From positions 5,063,001 through 5,127,000 of the forward strand of contig NZ_JAUSZK010000001.1 of the NCBI RefSeq assembly GCF_030817495.1: a stretch of 64,000 nt of DNA, written 5' to 3'. The translations under genes were made by a program, and so were the position numbers. Origin of the DNA: Streptomyces sp. V3I7 (GTDB lineage Bacteria; Actinomycetota; Actinomycetes; Streptomycetales; Streptomycetaceae). Position 1 is the first letter of the stretch; the number at the start of each line of letters is the position of its first letter. Shown here piece after piece: positions 43,115-54,414 of this stretch. The notes under the pieces are model-generated. The model searched no databases, was not told the DNA's origin, and worked only from the letters and a program-made list of their open reading frames with translations.

Positions 43115-44170
43115 ATGCGCAAGACCGCCAGATACGCGTCGACGGCCGCCGCCGGCCTGCTCGCCCTCTCCTCGCTCACCGCCTGCGCCAACGACGCGGC
43201 CGGCCCGACGGCCGACAGTGGCCACGGCGGCGGCAAGGGCGAGAACGTCAAGATCATGGTGGGCGGCCTGGACAAGGTCATCTACCTGCCGGCGATGCTC
43301 ACCCAGCGCCTCGGCTACTTCAAGGCCGAAGGGCTGAACGTCTCCCTGCTGAGCGAGCCCGCCGGGGTCCAGGCCGAGACCGCGCTCGTCTCCGGCCAGG
43401 TGCAGGGCGCTGTCGGCTTCTACGACCACACCCTCGACCTCCAGGTGAAGGGCAAGTCCGTCGAGTCCGTCGTGCAGTTCTCGCACGCGCCCGGCGAGGT
43501 CGAGATGGTCTCGGCCAAAGCGGCGGGCGACGTCACCTCGCCCAAGGACTTCAAGGGCAGGAAGCTCGGCGTCACCGGCCTCGGATCCTCGACCGACTTC
43601 CTGACCAAGTACCTCGCGGTCAAGAACGGCGTGCAGGTCAGCGAGTTCACGCCCGTGGCGGTCGGAGCCGGCCCGACGTTCATCGCGGCCCTGCAGAAGG
43701 GTGCGATCGACGGCGGTATGACGACCGACCCGACCGTGGCCACGATCCTGGACAAGAAGGCGGGCAAGATCCTCCTCGACATGCGGACGCCCGAGGGCTC
43801 GCAGAAGGCGCTGGGCGGTCCGTACCCGTCGTCCAGTCTGTACATGCAGACGGACTGGGTGAACGGCCACAAGGACACCGTCCAGAAGTTGGTCAATGCA
43901 TTCGTCAAGACGCTCAAGTGGATGTCCACCCACAGCGCGTCCGAGATCGCGGCCAAGATGCCCGCCGACTACTCCCAAGGCGACAAGGCGCTCTACGCGG
44001 AGGCGGTCAAGAGCACGCTGCCGATGTTCACCGACGACGGGGTGATGCCGAAGAACGGCCCCGAGACCGTTGAGAAAGTTCTCAAGGCGTTCAACCCCAA
44101 CATCAAGAACGCCAAGGTGGACCTGGACAAGACGTACACGACCGAGTTCGTCGAGAAGGCCGCCGACTAG
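43115..44170 (+). CDS. NitT/TauT-type ABC transporter, substrate-binding lipoprotein
   Basis: 351 aa. The lipoprotein signal peptide has the lipobox LTAC-A near residue 23 (GLLALSSLTACAN). The NMT1/THI5/SsuA-like periplasmic-binding fold follows: GGLDKVIYLPAMLTQRLGYF, then LSEPAGVQAETALVSGQVQG and GRKLGVTGLGSSTDFLTKYL. Such proteins bind nitrate, sulfonates, aromatic acids or thiamin precursors; the ligand cannot be assigned. ATG 43115 follows AAGGA (43100-43104) at 10 nt; GTG 43106 sits too close to it. It is the last gene of the ABC operon and converges on the second response regulator. Confidence 0.92.
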   Translation: MRKTARYASTAAAGLLALSSLTACANDAAGPTADSGHGGGKGENVKIMVGGLDKVIYLPAMLTQRLGYFKAEGLNVSLLSEPAGVQAETALVSGQVQGAVGFYDHTLDLQVKGKSVESVVQFSHAPGEVEMVSAKAAGDVTSPKDFKGRKLGVTGLGSSTDFLTKYLAVKNGVQVSEFTPVAVGAGPTFIAALQKGAIDGGMTTDPTVATILDKKAGKILLDMRTPEGSQKALGGPYPSSSLYMQTDWVNGHKDTVQKLVNAFVKTLKWMSTHSASEIAAKMPADYSQGDKALYAEAVKSTLPMFTDDGVMPKNGPETVEKVLKAFNPNIKNAKVDLDKTYTTEFVEKAAD

Positions 44171-44197
44171 TCGGCTCGGAAGCTCGATCGGGCGCGC

Positions 44198-44878
44198 TCA
44201 GGCGCGGGTCGCCCACACGTAACGGTGTTCCGGGCGGCCCGCGTCGCCGTACCGGAGCGTCAGCCGGGCCCGGCCCGTGCGCTCCAGGTGCTTCAGATAG
44301 CGCTGCGCGGTCTGCCGGCTCACACCGGTCCGCTCGGCGATCTCCTGGGCCGACAGCGGGCCCTCCGCGTGCAGCAGCGTCTGCCGTACCAGCTCGGCGG
44401 TGGTGGGGGAGTGCCCCTTGGGCAGCTCGGGCTCCGACGGCGCGGACAGCGCGCCGAAGATGCGGTCCACCTCGGCCTGTTCGGCCTCCCCGCCGCCGTC
44501 CAGGGTGCGGCGCAGCCCCGCGTACGCCTCCAGCTTGACCCGCAGGCCCGCGAACGCGAACGGCTTCACCAGGTACTGGAGGGCGCCGTGCCGCATCGCC
44601 GCCTGTACGGTCGCCACGTCCCGCGCCGCGGTCACCATGATGACGTCGGTCTGATGGCCGCGCCGGCGCATCTCGCGCACGACCCTGAGCCCCGTCTCGT
44701 CAGGCAGGTAGTGGTCCATGAGGACCAGGTCGAGCCGCGGCAGCGCCTCCACCTGGCGCAGGGCCGCCGCCGCGTTGTGCGCCTCGCCGGCCACCCGGAA
44801 GCCCGGCACCTTCTCGACGTAGGCGGCGTTCACGCGCGCGACCCGGGGATCGTCGTCCACCACCAGGACCTCGATCAT
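44198..44878 (-). CDS. CitB/DcuR-type response regulator, partner of the kinase
   Basis: 226 aa. The receiver has VLVVDDDPRVARVNAAYVEK, the phosphorylation Asp in LVLMDHYLPDETGLRV, and YLVKPFAFAGLRVKL. The C-terminal HTH is AQEIAERTGVSRQTAQRYLK. It starts inside the kinase stop codon (ATGA overlap at 44875-44878), so the two are co-translated. It is the paralogue of the regulator at 40540-41232, on the opposite side of the ABC operon. Confidence 0.94.
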   Translation of the reverse strand: MIEVLVVDDDPRVARVNAAYVEKVPGFRVAGEAHNAAAALRQVEALPRLDLVLMDHYLPDETGLRVVREMRRRGHQTDVIMVTAARDVATVQAAMRHGALQYLVKPFAFAGLRVKLEAYAGLRRTLDGGGEAEQAEVDRIFGALSAPSEPELPKGHSPTTAELVRQTLLHAEGPLSAQEIAERTGVSRQTAQRYLKHLERTGRARLTLRYGDAGRPEHRYVWATRA

Positions 44879-46557
44879 CGCGCCTCCTCCTCGGTGAGGG
44901 CGGCCACGCGCGCGGCGAACGCCGGGGCGGTGTCCGGTTCGGGTCCGGCGTCGGTCAGGGCCTCCGGAAGGACGACCGTGAACTCCGCGCCCCCGCCGTG
45001 CGCCTCGTCCACCTCCGCGCTGCCGCCCTGACGCTCGGCGAGCCGCCGTACCAGGGAGAGACCCAGACCGCGCTTGCCGTGCGCGGGCGGCTCCTTGGTC
45101 GACCATCCCTCGGTGAAGACCAACTCCCGCCGCTCCGCCGGGATTCCGGGGCCCGTGTCGCGCACCACCAGGACGGCCGTACGCCCCTCGGTGCGCAACT
45201 CGACCTCCACGCGCGCGTGGAGCCTGCCCGCGACGGCGTCGAGCGCGTTGTCCACCAGGTTGCCGACGACGGTGACCAGGCCCCTGGGGTCGATCAGCCG
45301 GTCCGGGAGCCGGGTGCGGTCCGAGACCCACAGGGCGACGCCGCGCTCGGCCGCCACGGTCGCCTTGCCGACCAGCAGGGCGGCGAGCAGCGGGTCCTGG
45401 ATCTTCTCGGTGATCTGCTCCGCGGTGACCCGGTGGTCGCCGACCACCTCGCCGACGAACTCCACGGCGTCGTCGTACATCTCCAGTTCGAGCAGGCCCA
45501 GCAGCGTGTGCATGCGGTTGGCGTGCTCGTGGTCCTGGGCGCGCAGGGCGTCGATGAGGCCGCGGGTGGAGTCGAGTTCGCGGCCCAGTTGTTCCAGCTC
45601 GGTGCGGTCGCGCAGGGTGGCCACGGCGCCGCCGTCGTCCGTGGGCATCCGGTTGGCGACCAGGACCCGCTGGCCGCGGACGGTGAGCAGATCGGTGCCG
45701 GTCACCCGGCCGGCCAGCACGTCGGTCGTCCGGCCCGCGCCCAGCGCCGCGTCCGGAGACTGCCCGACGGCCTCGTCGCCGATGCTCAGCAGGCGCCGGG
45801 CCTCGTCGTTGAGCAGGCGGATGCGGCCGCCGCGGTCGAGGGCGACGACCCCCTCGCGGATGCCGTGCAGCATCGCCTCCCGCTCCGCGAGCAGCGCCGA
45901 GATGTCCGAGAAGGCCAGGTCCCGGGTCTGCCGGTGGACCCGCCGGGAGATCACCCAGGCCGCCAGCGCACCGACCGCGAGGGCGCCGCCCGCGTACGCG
46001 AACAGCCCGGGGATCGCGCTGAGCAGCCGGGCGCGCACGCTGTCGTACGCGATGCCCACCGAGACCGCCCCGACGATCCGGTGCCGTGCGTCGTACAACG
46101 GCACCTTCCCGCGCGCGGAGCGGCCCAGAGTGCCCTCGTCGATCTCCATGACCTGCCGGCCCGCCAGCGCCTGGCGGGGGCTGGTCGAGACGTGACCGCC
46201 GATCTCCCCGGGCGTGGTGTGCGACCAGCGGAGGCCCCGCCAGTCCATCACCACGATGTACTCGGCGTGCGTGGCCCGCCGGATCCGCTCGGCCTCCCGC
46301 TGCACCGGGCCGCCGGGAGTCGGCGGCGTGTTCAGGACGCCCTCGGCGATCTCGGGATCCTGCGCCGTGGTCTGGGCGATCGCCAGCGCGCGGCGCATCG
46401 CCTCCTCGTCCAGCTGCTTGCTCAGCGGGGCCAGGAACAGCCCGGTGGCCAGCACCGCGACCCCCGCGGCGATCGCCACCTGCATGAGCAGCACCTGCGA
46501 GAACACCCGCCGTGGCAGACCGAGGCGCAGACGTCGCGCGGGGGGAGTGGGGCTCAT
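44875..46557 (-). CDS. DcuS/CitA-type sensor histidine kinase
   Basis: 560 aa. A membrane span (VFSQVLLMQVAIAAGVAVLA) precedes an extracytoplasmic Cache/PAS sensor (residues 45-165, with AEYIVVMDWRGLRWSHTTP) and a second span (GLFAYAGGALAVGALAAWVI). A cytoplasmic PAS domain follows (LLAEREAMLHGIREGVVALD), then the H-box DHEHANRMHTLLGLLEL of CitA/DcuS kinases and an HATPase with NLVDNALDAV, DTGPGIP and KRGLGLSLV. It likely senses a di- or tricarboxylate outside the cell. ATG 46557 has TACCGT 7 nt upstream on the minus strand. Confidence 0.94.
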   Translation of the reverse strand: MSPTPPARRLRLGLPRRVFSQVLLMQVAIAAGVAVLATGLFLAPLSKQLDEEAMRRALAIAQTTAQDPEIAEGVLNTPPTPGGPVQREAERIRRATHAEYIVVMDWRGLRWSHTTPGEIGGHVSTSPRQALAGRQVMEIDEGTLGRSARGKVPLYDARHRIVGAVSVGIAYDSVRARLLSAIPGLFAYAGGALAVGALAAWVISRRVHRQTRDLAFSDISALLAEREAMLHGIREGVVALDRGGRIRLLNDEARRLLSIGDEAVGQSPDAALGAGRTTDVLAGRVTGTDLLTVRGQRVLVANRMPTDDGGAVATLRDRTELEQLGRELDSTRGLIDALRAQDHEHANRMHTLLGLLELEMYDDAVEFVGEVVGDHRVTAEQITEKIQDPLLAALLVGKATVAAERGVALWVSDRTRLPDRLIDPRGLVTVVGNLVDNALDAVAGRLHARVEVELRTEGRTAVLVVRDTGPGIPAERRELVFTEGWSTKEPPAHGKRGLGLSLVRRLAERQGGSAEVDEAHGGGAEFTVVLPEALTDAGPEPDTAPAFAARVAALTEEEAR

Positions 46558-46564
46558 GACCACG

Positions 46565-46570
46565 ACGGTA
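46565..46570 (-). promoter_or_regulatory. TACCGT -10 box of the kinase gene
   Basis: Read on the minus strand, it lies 7 nt before ATG 46557: leaderless pattern. Confidence 0.5.
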
Positions 46571-46697
46571 CGCGCGCGGGTGGCACCTGCCGTAGGGGGT
46601 GTGGCATGGATCTCGCGATCAATTCCCGCGGGCCGGTGCGCCGTTGCGTCAGGACTTCAAGGAGACGACGACACCGCCTCCGCAGCTCCCGGGAAGT

Positions 46698-47642
46698 TCA
46701 GCCCGCCAGGGCCGCCGTCGTCAGCTCGCGCACGCTCACCACGTTCATTCGCGCCGGCGTACCCAGCACAGAGGCGCCGCAGCTCTCCGGGCGGGGTGGC
46801 AGGGCGGCGCTCTGGGCGACGGTCACCCGCCACGCCCGTCCGTCGGCGTGCGCCACGGTCACCTCCCAGTGGTGCGGCGCGGCCCCGTCCGTCCGTACGA
46901 CGCTCAGCACGCCCGCCGTGTACTCGCCCGTCGCCTCGCGCACGGCCAGCTCGGCCGCCTGACCGGGTTTCTCCCAGGCCGAGCTCCCGCGACATCCCTC
47001 GATGACCACACGGCCCTCCTGGGCGGCGTGCAGGGCCTCCGTGACGGCGTGCGCCTCGGCGCGGCCGTACGCGTAGCCGTACGGCAGCACGAGCACTGTC
47101 GGGGCGAAGCGGTGACCACCCAGATGAGTGACCTCCCAGACGCCCTCCACGCCGGACGCCGCGAGCTCGGCCGCGAGCGGGCGGCCCAGCAGGGCACAGC
47201 AGCGGTCGCGCTTGCCATTGGTGCACACGAACGCGAGCGGCGAATCCGCGTGCGGCTCGCCGCCCAGCGCGACATCGAAGGACCGGTGGTCGCCCGCGCC
47301 GAGGGCGGCGAAGTCGAGGTCGAGCAGCTCCCGAGGGGCGCGGGTGGTGGCGCTGCGCAGCCACACCTTTCCGGGAACTGTGTGGGCGGCATACACCTGC
47401 CGCACCGGAGGCGTGCCGGGGTCGGCGTGCCGTCCGGGACGCCGGATCAGCGCGATCCGTACGCCCGTGTCCTTGGCGGCGGCCTCCAGGGCGCGGCCCA
47501 GCGTGCGGTCCAAGTGGCTCGCCGTGAGGGCCTTGGCCCCCCAGGGACCGGGCTGCTCCAGCAGCAGCCACGTCGTCGCCGTGGCCGCCGTACCGGCCAT
47601 GGACTCGTCGAGGCTCTGGGAGATGGTCGCGCACCTACTCAC
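46698..47642 (-). CDS. Sucrase/ferredoxin-like family protein, iron-regulated
   Basis: 314 aa. The Suc_Fer-like family has a thioredoxin-like 2Fe-2S ferredoxin fold. Signatures are the N-terminal GTAATATTWLLLEQPGPWGA, FVCTNGKRDRCCALLGRPLA with its cysteines, and VTHLGGHRFAPTVLVLPYGY. The family has been linked to iron and siderophore metabolism, possibly as a reductase or electron carrier; the reaction is not known. GTG 47642 gives the conserved start (SRCATISQSLDE). An iron box overlaps the -10 sequence right in front, so transcription should rise when iron is scarce. Confidence 0.9.
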   Translation of the reverse strand: MSRCATISQSLDESMAGTAATATTWLLLEQPGPWGAKALTASHLDRTLGRALEAAAKDTGVRIALIRRPGRHADPGTPPVRQVYAAHTVPGKVWLRSATTRAPRELLDLDFAALGAGDHRSFDVALGGEPHADSPLAFVCTNGKRDRCCALLGRPLAAELAASGVEGVWEVTHLGGHRFAPTVLVLPYGYAYGRAEAHAVTEALHAAQEGRVVIEGCRGSSAWEKPGQAAELAVREATGEYTAGVLSVVRTDGAAPHHWEVTVAHADGRAWRVTVAQSAALPPRPESCGASVLGTPARMNVVSVRELTTAALAG

Positions 47643-47661
47643 AGAGGTGAGCCTAACCTGA
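47643..47661 (-). promoter_or_regulatory. Iron box (DmdR/IdeR site) over the -10 box
   Basis: The minus strand reads TCAGGTTAGGCTCACCTCT, matching 15 of 19 bases of TTAGGTTAGGCTAACCTAA. The -10 hexamer TAGGCT lies inside it, 7 nt before GTG 47642. Confidence 0.85.
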
Positions 47662-47722
47662 CTTGCCCTGCCGTGACGTCCCGCGCCCCCGTGTCCCGCT
47701 CCGGGAGGCCCTGACTCCCGTC

Positions 47723-48979
47723 CTAACCGGGGAGGGGCTGAGGCGGCCGCGGCCCCACGTAGTGGCCGCTCGGGCGCATCCGCAGCGGGCGCTCGCCGTA
47801 CTCCTCCAGGGCGTGCGCGATCCAGCCGGCGGTGCGCGCGACCGCGAAGATCGTCTCGCCGGCCGTCGCCGGCATGCCGGAGGCGACGGTGAGGACGGCG
47901 AGGGCCAGATCGACGTTGGCGTGCAGCGGGGCGTGGCGGGCCGTGGTGGCGACGATGTCGTGGGCCGCGAGAAGGGCGGGTTCCGCCGCGGGGATCTGTT
48001 CCAGGAGAGCGAACAGGGCACGCGCGCGCGGGTCTTCACCCTGGTAGAGCCGGTGACCGAGTCCGGGGATACGGCGGCCCGCGCGGAGTTCGTCCGCGAT
48101 CACCGGGACCGCGGTGCCCTGCTCGAGAACGTCGAGCAGCAGCCGGTGCGCCAGACCGCTGGCCGCGCCGTGCAACGGGCCCTCCAGGACGCCGAGTCCG
48201 GCCGAGACGGAGGCGTAGGCGTGCGCCCGGGCGGAGGCGGCGACCCGTACGGCGAGGGTCGAGGCGGCCAGGTCGTGGTCGACGAGCAGGGCGAGCGCGG
48301 TGTCGAGGGCGCGCAGCGACGTCTCGTCGGGCTCGCGCGCGGTCAGCCGGCCCCACAGACGGTGGGCCAGTGGGCCGTCGTCCCGGTGGCCGTACGGCTC
48401 GGGCGGGAGGGCGGCCACGAGCGTGGGGATGAGGACGCGCGCCGTCCCGAGCACGGCCTCCTCGGACAGGTCGAAGCGCAGGGGGTCCTCGGCCGCCGCG
48501 GCGATCGCGGCGACCCGCAACCGGTCGGTGGGAGAGGTGTGTTCGGGCAGCGCGTCGACGGCACGGCGGGCCACGGCGACGGTGGACTCGGGCGCGGTGA
48601 AGGTGACGCCGGGGCTCATCCGCCCGGTCCACAGCCACTCGGCGACCTCTTCGTAGGAGTGGTGTGCGGCGAGCTGGGTCGCGTCGACGCCCCGGAAGTA
48701 GTACCGGTCCTGGTCGATCAGCGTGATGCGGGTACGGACGGACAGCTCGCCGCCGGAACCCGGACTCCCCGCGCTGTCCCGCCTGTTGCGCCGGGCCAGG
48801 GCCTCCACCTCGGCGGCGTCGAAGGTGCTGCCGCGCCCGCCGGGTGCGCGCCGGCTGCCGAGCTGACCGCGGCTCACGTACGCGTAAACCGTCTCCGGCT
48901 TCACGCCCAGCAGTTCGGCGGTCTCCCTGGTGCTCAGCCTTCGCTCGGGGTGGTGGGGAGCGGGTTGTTGATCGCGCAT
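47723..48979 (-). CDS. Citrate-synthase-family protein with N-terminal helix-turn-helix
   Basis: 418 aa. Residues 12-65 are a MerR/excisionase-like HTH (RLSTRETAELLGVKPETVYA, VSRGQLGSRRAPGG), then a short linker and a citrate synthase domain (about 95-405). Catalytic residues are kept: GPLHGAASG (first His), GLGHRLYQGEDPR (second His) and LHANVDLAL (Asp). It could be both an enzyme and a DNA-binding regulator of the divergent gene. ATG 48979 has TACGGT 7 nt upstream. The 100-bp gap to the divergent citrate synthase holds AT-rich palindromes. Substrate (acetyl- or propionyl-CoA) not determined. Confidence 0.9.
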   Translation of the reverse strand: MRDQQPAPHHPERRLSTRETAELLGVKPETVYAYVSRGQLGSRRAPGGRGSTFDAAEVEALARRNRRDSAGSPGSGGELSVRTRITLIDQDRYYFRGVDATQLAAHHSYEEVAEWLWTGRMSPGVTFTAPESTVAVARRAVDALPEHTSPTDRLRVAAIAAAAEDPLRFDLSEEAVLGTARVLIPTLVAALPPEPYGHRDDGPLAHRLWGRLTAREPDETSLRALDTALALLVDHDLAASTLAVRVAASARAHAYASVSAGLGVLEGPLHGAASGLAHRLLLDVLEQGTAVPVIADELRAGRRIPGLGHRLYQGEDPRARALFALLEQIPAAEPALLAAHDIVATTARHAPLHANVDLALAVLTVASGMPATAGETIFAVARTAGWIAHALEEYGERPLRMRPSGHYVGPRPPQPLPG

Positions 48980-48986
48980 GGGGGTC

Positions 48987-48992
48987 ACCGTA
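48987..48992 (-). promoter_or_regulatory. TACGGT -10 box
   Basis: On the minus strand, it lies 7 nt before ATG 48979: leaderless pattern. Confidence 0.5.
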
Positions 48993-49005
48993 GCCGCCCC
49001 CCCCG

Positions 49006-49030
49006 TCAAGTTGATCGAATCAATATTGAC
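49006..49030. promoter_or_regulatory. AT-rich palindrome cluster between the citrate synthase genes
   Basis: Overlapping palindromes: TTGAT-CGA-ATCAA (49011-49023) and TCAATATTGA (49020-49029), preceded by TCAAGTTGA (49006-49014). It is a likely operator shared by both divergent genes. Confidence 0.6.
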
Positions 49031-49080
49031 AGTTATCCAGTCAAGCATGGACAGTCGGATCAAGTCCAGGGAGGAAGAAC

Positions 49081-50247
49081 ATGTCCATCAACAGGGCCGG
49101 AGCCACCCTTGTCGACGTGCCACGCGGACTCGCGGGCGTCGTCGTCACCGACACCGAGATCGGTGACGTGCGAGGGTCCGAGGGCTTCTACCACTACCGC
49201 CAGTACTCGGCCGTCGAACTCGCGCAGACGCGCAGCTTCGAGGAGGTCTGGCAGCTGCTCGTCCACGGCGAACTGCCGGACGCGGAGCGGGGTGCGGCGT
49301 TCGCCGCGGAGACCGCGTCGCTGCGGCGGCTGCCCGACGAGGTCCGGGCGGCCCTCCCCGCGATCGCCGCGGCGAGCCGGGTGTCGGGGCCGCTGGCCGG
49401 GATGCGGACCGCGCTGTCGCTCCTGGGCGCGGCACGAGGGTTCCGGCCGGTGTACGACATCGGCGCCGACCGGCGCCGCGCGGACACCGTCGCCGCCTGC
49501 GCCGCCGTACCCACGCTGCTGACGGCGCTGTACCGGCTGGGGCAGGGGCTGGAGCCGGTGGAGCCGCGTGAGGATCTCTCGTACGCGGCCAACTACTTGT
49601 ACATGTTGACGGGTGTGGAGCCGGACCCGTTGCGGGTCAGGGCGATCGAGCACTACCTGATCTCAACCATTGATCACGGATTCAATGCGTCAACGTTCAC
49701 CGCGCGGGTCATCGCGTCGACGGGGGCGGATGTGGCGGCGTGCCTGGTGGGAGCCGTGGGCGCGCTGTCCGGGCCGCTGCACGGCGGTGCGCCCAGCCGG
49801 GCGCTGGACACCCTGGACGCGATAGGCACGCCGGACCGGATCGACGGCTGGATCCGCGAGCGGGTCCTCGCCGGCGACCGCATCATGGGCTTCGGCCACG
49901 CGATCTACCGTACGGAGGACCCTCGTTCACGGATGCTCCGCGACCTCGCTCGTACCTTCGGCGGCCCGCGCGTCGACTTCGCCATCGAGGTCGAACGCCA
50001 CGTCGAGGCGATCCTCGCCGAACTGAAACCCGGCCGCGAACTGCACACGAACGTCGAGTTCTACGCGGGCGTGGTCATGGAACTGTGCGGCCTGCCCCGC
50101 GAGATGTTCACCCCCACGTTCGCCGCGGGCCGCGTGGTGGGCTGGAGCGCGAACATCCTGGAACAGGCGGAGGACTCGAAGATCATCCGCCCGGTGGCGC
50201 GGTACGTGGGCCCGGAGCCGGCGGTGAGGGTGCCGGCCATGAGGTGA
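49081..50247 (+). CDS. Citrate synthase / 2-methylcitrate synthase family enzyme
   Basis: 388 aa. It condenses an acyl-CoA with oxaloacetate. Typical parts: GFYHYRQYSAVELAQTRSFE near the start, NASTFTARVIASTGAD, GPLHGGAPSRALD (first catalytic His) and MGFGHAIYRTEDPRS (second). At the third catalytic position the sequence is HTNVEFYAG, with Glu where E. coli-type enzymes have Asp. GGGAGGAAGAAC precedes ATG 49081. It is divergent from the HTH-citrate synthase, which may regulate it. The main citrate synthase gene of Streptomyces probably lies elsewhere. Confidence 0.92.
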   Translation: MSINRAGATLVDVPRGLAGVVVTDTEIGDVRGSEGFYHYRQYSAVELAQTRSFEEVWQLLVHGELPDAERGAAFAAETASLRRLPDEVRAALPAIAAASRVSGPLAGMRTALSLLGAARGFRPVYDIGADRRRADTVAACAAVPTLLTALYRLGQGLEPVEPREDLSYAANYLYMLTGVEPDPLRVRAIEHYLISTIDHGFNASTFTARVIASTGADVAACLVGAVGALSGPLHGGAPSRALDTLDAIGTPDRIDGWIRERVLAGDRIMGFGHAIYRTEDPRSRMLRDLARTFGGPRVDFAIEVERHVEAILAELKPGRELHTNVEFYAGVVMELCGLPREMFTPTFAAGRVVGWSANILEQAEDSKIIRPVARYVGPEPAVRVPAMR

Positions 50248-50612
50248 GACGTGCGTGAGGTCCGGCGCCGGCCAGGTCGTCGGCCGGGCGGTGCGTCGCT
50301 GCGCCTCGGTGAAGAACCGGTCGAAGAGCGGAAGACGTGCGCTTTTGGTGAGTCCGGGGACAGGTCGCTCCTGTGGGCGCGTTTTCCAGACGTTGAAGGC
50401 AGAGGAGCCGTAGCGGACCGCCATCGCGCTTCTACGCCAACTGCGCTTGAGACGCCATGCGTTGGGTGCCCGGTGCGAGGCCTTCAGCGGCGTCGCCTCA
50501 GCCGACGCCGATGTCGGGTTTCCTCCCCCTCGTATCCTGGACCGGCATTCATTCCTCGTACGTACGCCGGGACGCGAGCCGGTGTGCGCGTCTGTGTGAA
50601 AGAGGTCGCACG
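50248..50612. other. Intergenic region before the CobW gene
   Basis: 365 bases with no gene I can support. TATCCT (50535-50540) could be a -10. A CGTACGTACG palindrome lies near 50560. I looked for a Zur box (TGAAAATGATTTTCA-like) and saw none. Confidence 0.5.
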
Positions 50613-51670
50613 TTGGGGCACCAGCCGCAGCAGATCCCGGTCGTCGTGCTCGCCGGATTCCTGGGCTCCGGGAAGACCACGCTCCTCAACCACCTCCTCC
50701 ACCGCAGCGGAGGCAGCCGGATCGGGGCCATCGTCAACGACTTCGGGACCGTCGAGATCGACGCCATGGCCGTGGCCGGAGCGCTCGGGGACTCCACGGT
50801 CTCGCTGGGCAATGGGTGTCTGTGCTGTGCAGTTGCCGCCAGTGAACTCGACGTCTATCTCGAGCGGCTCGCCGCGCCCTCCGCCGGGATCGACGTCATC
50901 GTCATCGAGGCCAGCGGGATCGCCGAACCCCAGGAGCTCGTCCGGATGGTGCTCGCCAGTGAGCATCCCGCGATCGTCTACGGCGGGCTCGTCGAGGTCG
51001 TCGACGCCGCCGAGTTCGACGACACCCGCGCGCGGCACCCCGAGATCGACCGGCATCTCGCTCTCGCCGACCTCGTCGTCGTCAACAAGCTCGACCGGGC
51101 CGACGACGGGGAGCGGGTGCTGGGCCTGGTCCGATCGCTCACCGACCGCGCCGCCGTCATCCCCGCGACCTACGGCCGTATCGACCCCGAGTTCCTCTTC
51201 GACTGCCGGCCGAACGAGGAGCGCATCGGCCAGCTCTCCTTCGACGACCTGCACCAGCACGGCGAGGACGGGCACACCGGGCACCAGCACCTGCACACCG
51301 GCTACGACAGCCTCTCGTTCGTCTCCGACGTCCCCGTCGACCCTCGCCGGCTCATGGCCTTCCTCGACAGCCGGCCCGAAGGGCTCTACCGGATCAAGGG
51401 GTACGTCGATTTCGGCCCCAACGACCGCCGGAACCGGTACGCCGTGCACGCCGTCGGACGGTTCCTGCGGTTCGTGCCCGAGCCCTGGACCGGCGGGGAC
51501 GCACGGCTCACCCAGCTCGTCCTCATCGGCTCCGGCATCGACGTGCCCGCCCTTGGCAAGGAGCTGGAGGCGTGCAAGAGCGACGCCCCGCACACCGCCG
51601 ACGAGCACGGAATGTGGGGCGTCCTGCGCTACGTACGAGAACCGGAGAACGACGCCTCCGGCGAGCCGGT

Positions 51671-51674
<4 letters not shown>
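50613..51674 (+). CDS. CobW/COG0523-family GTPase, putative metal chaperone
   Basis: 353 aa. G3E GTPase with Walker [14 protein letters not shown] (residues 15-27), the metal-binding CxCC in [18 protein letters not shown] (switch) and NKLD (G4). A His-rich loop [18 protein letters not shown] (about 210-230) is typical of members handling zinc. The C-terminal CobW domain runs from about 230. TTG 50613 is preferred because AAAGAGG (50598-50604) lies 8 nt before it and the G1 fold begins 14 residues later; no ATG or GTG fits. Its stop codon overlaps the parC stop codon. The metal is inferred. Confidence 0.9.
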
Positions 51675-54130
<2,456 letters not shown>

Positions 54131-54414
54131 CGCTGCCAGGCTCCTTGCTGAAGCGTGAACGGGATCTTACGCGGACCATTGTGGACCGCGGCACTGACAA
54201 CCCGGGCCGGAGCCCGGTGCTCAGGGGCCGCCCCGACGTCGGAAGGCGCCGCGGGTGGCCGCGCCGCGGCACGACTCACGCAGGCTACGCGATCCGCTGT
54301 GGGCGTACGTCCCCCGGGAACTTCGCCGGGGGTCCGCACGCTTGCATACAGTGGCAGGACCGGCAGGAAATCCGCGGTTTTTTCCAGGACCGCACCGCGA
54401 TCGAAGGGACGTAC

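Noticed and set aside
46657..47634. Alternative 325-codon frame over the Suc_Fer gene
   Set aside because: Gly/Arg/Ala-rich shadow; the other frame holds the conserved family sequence and the iron-controlled start.
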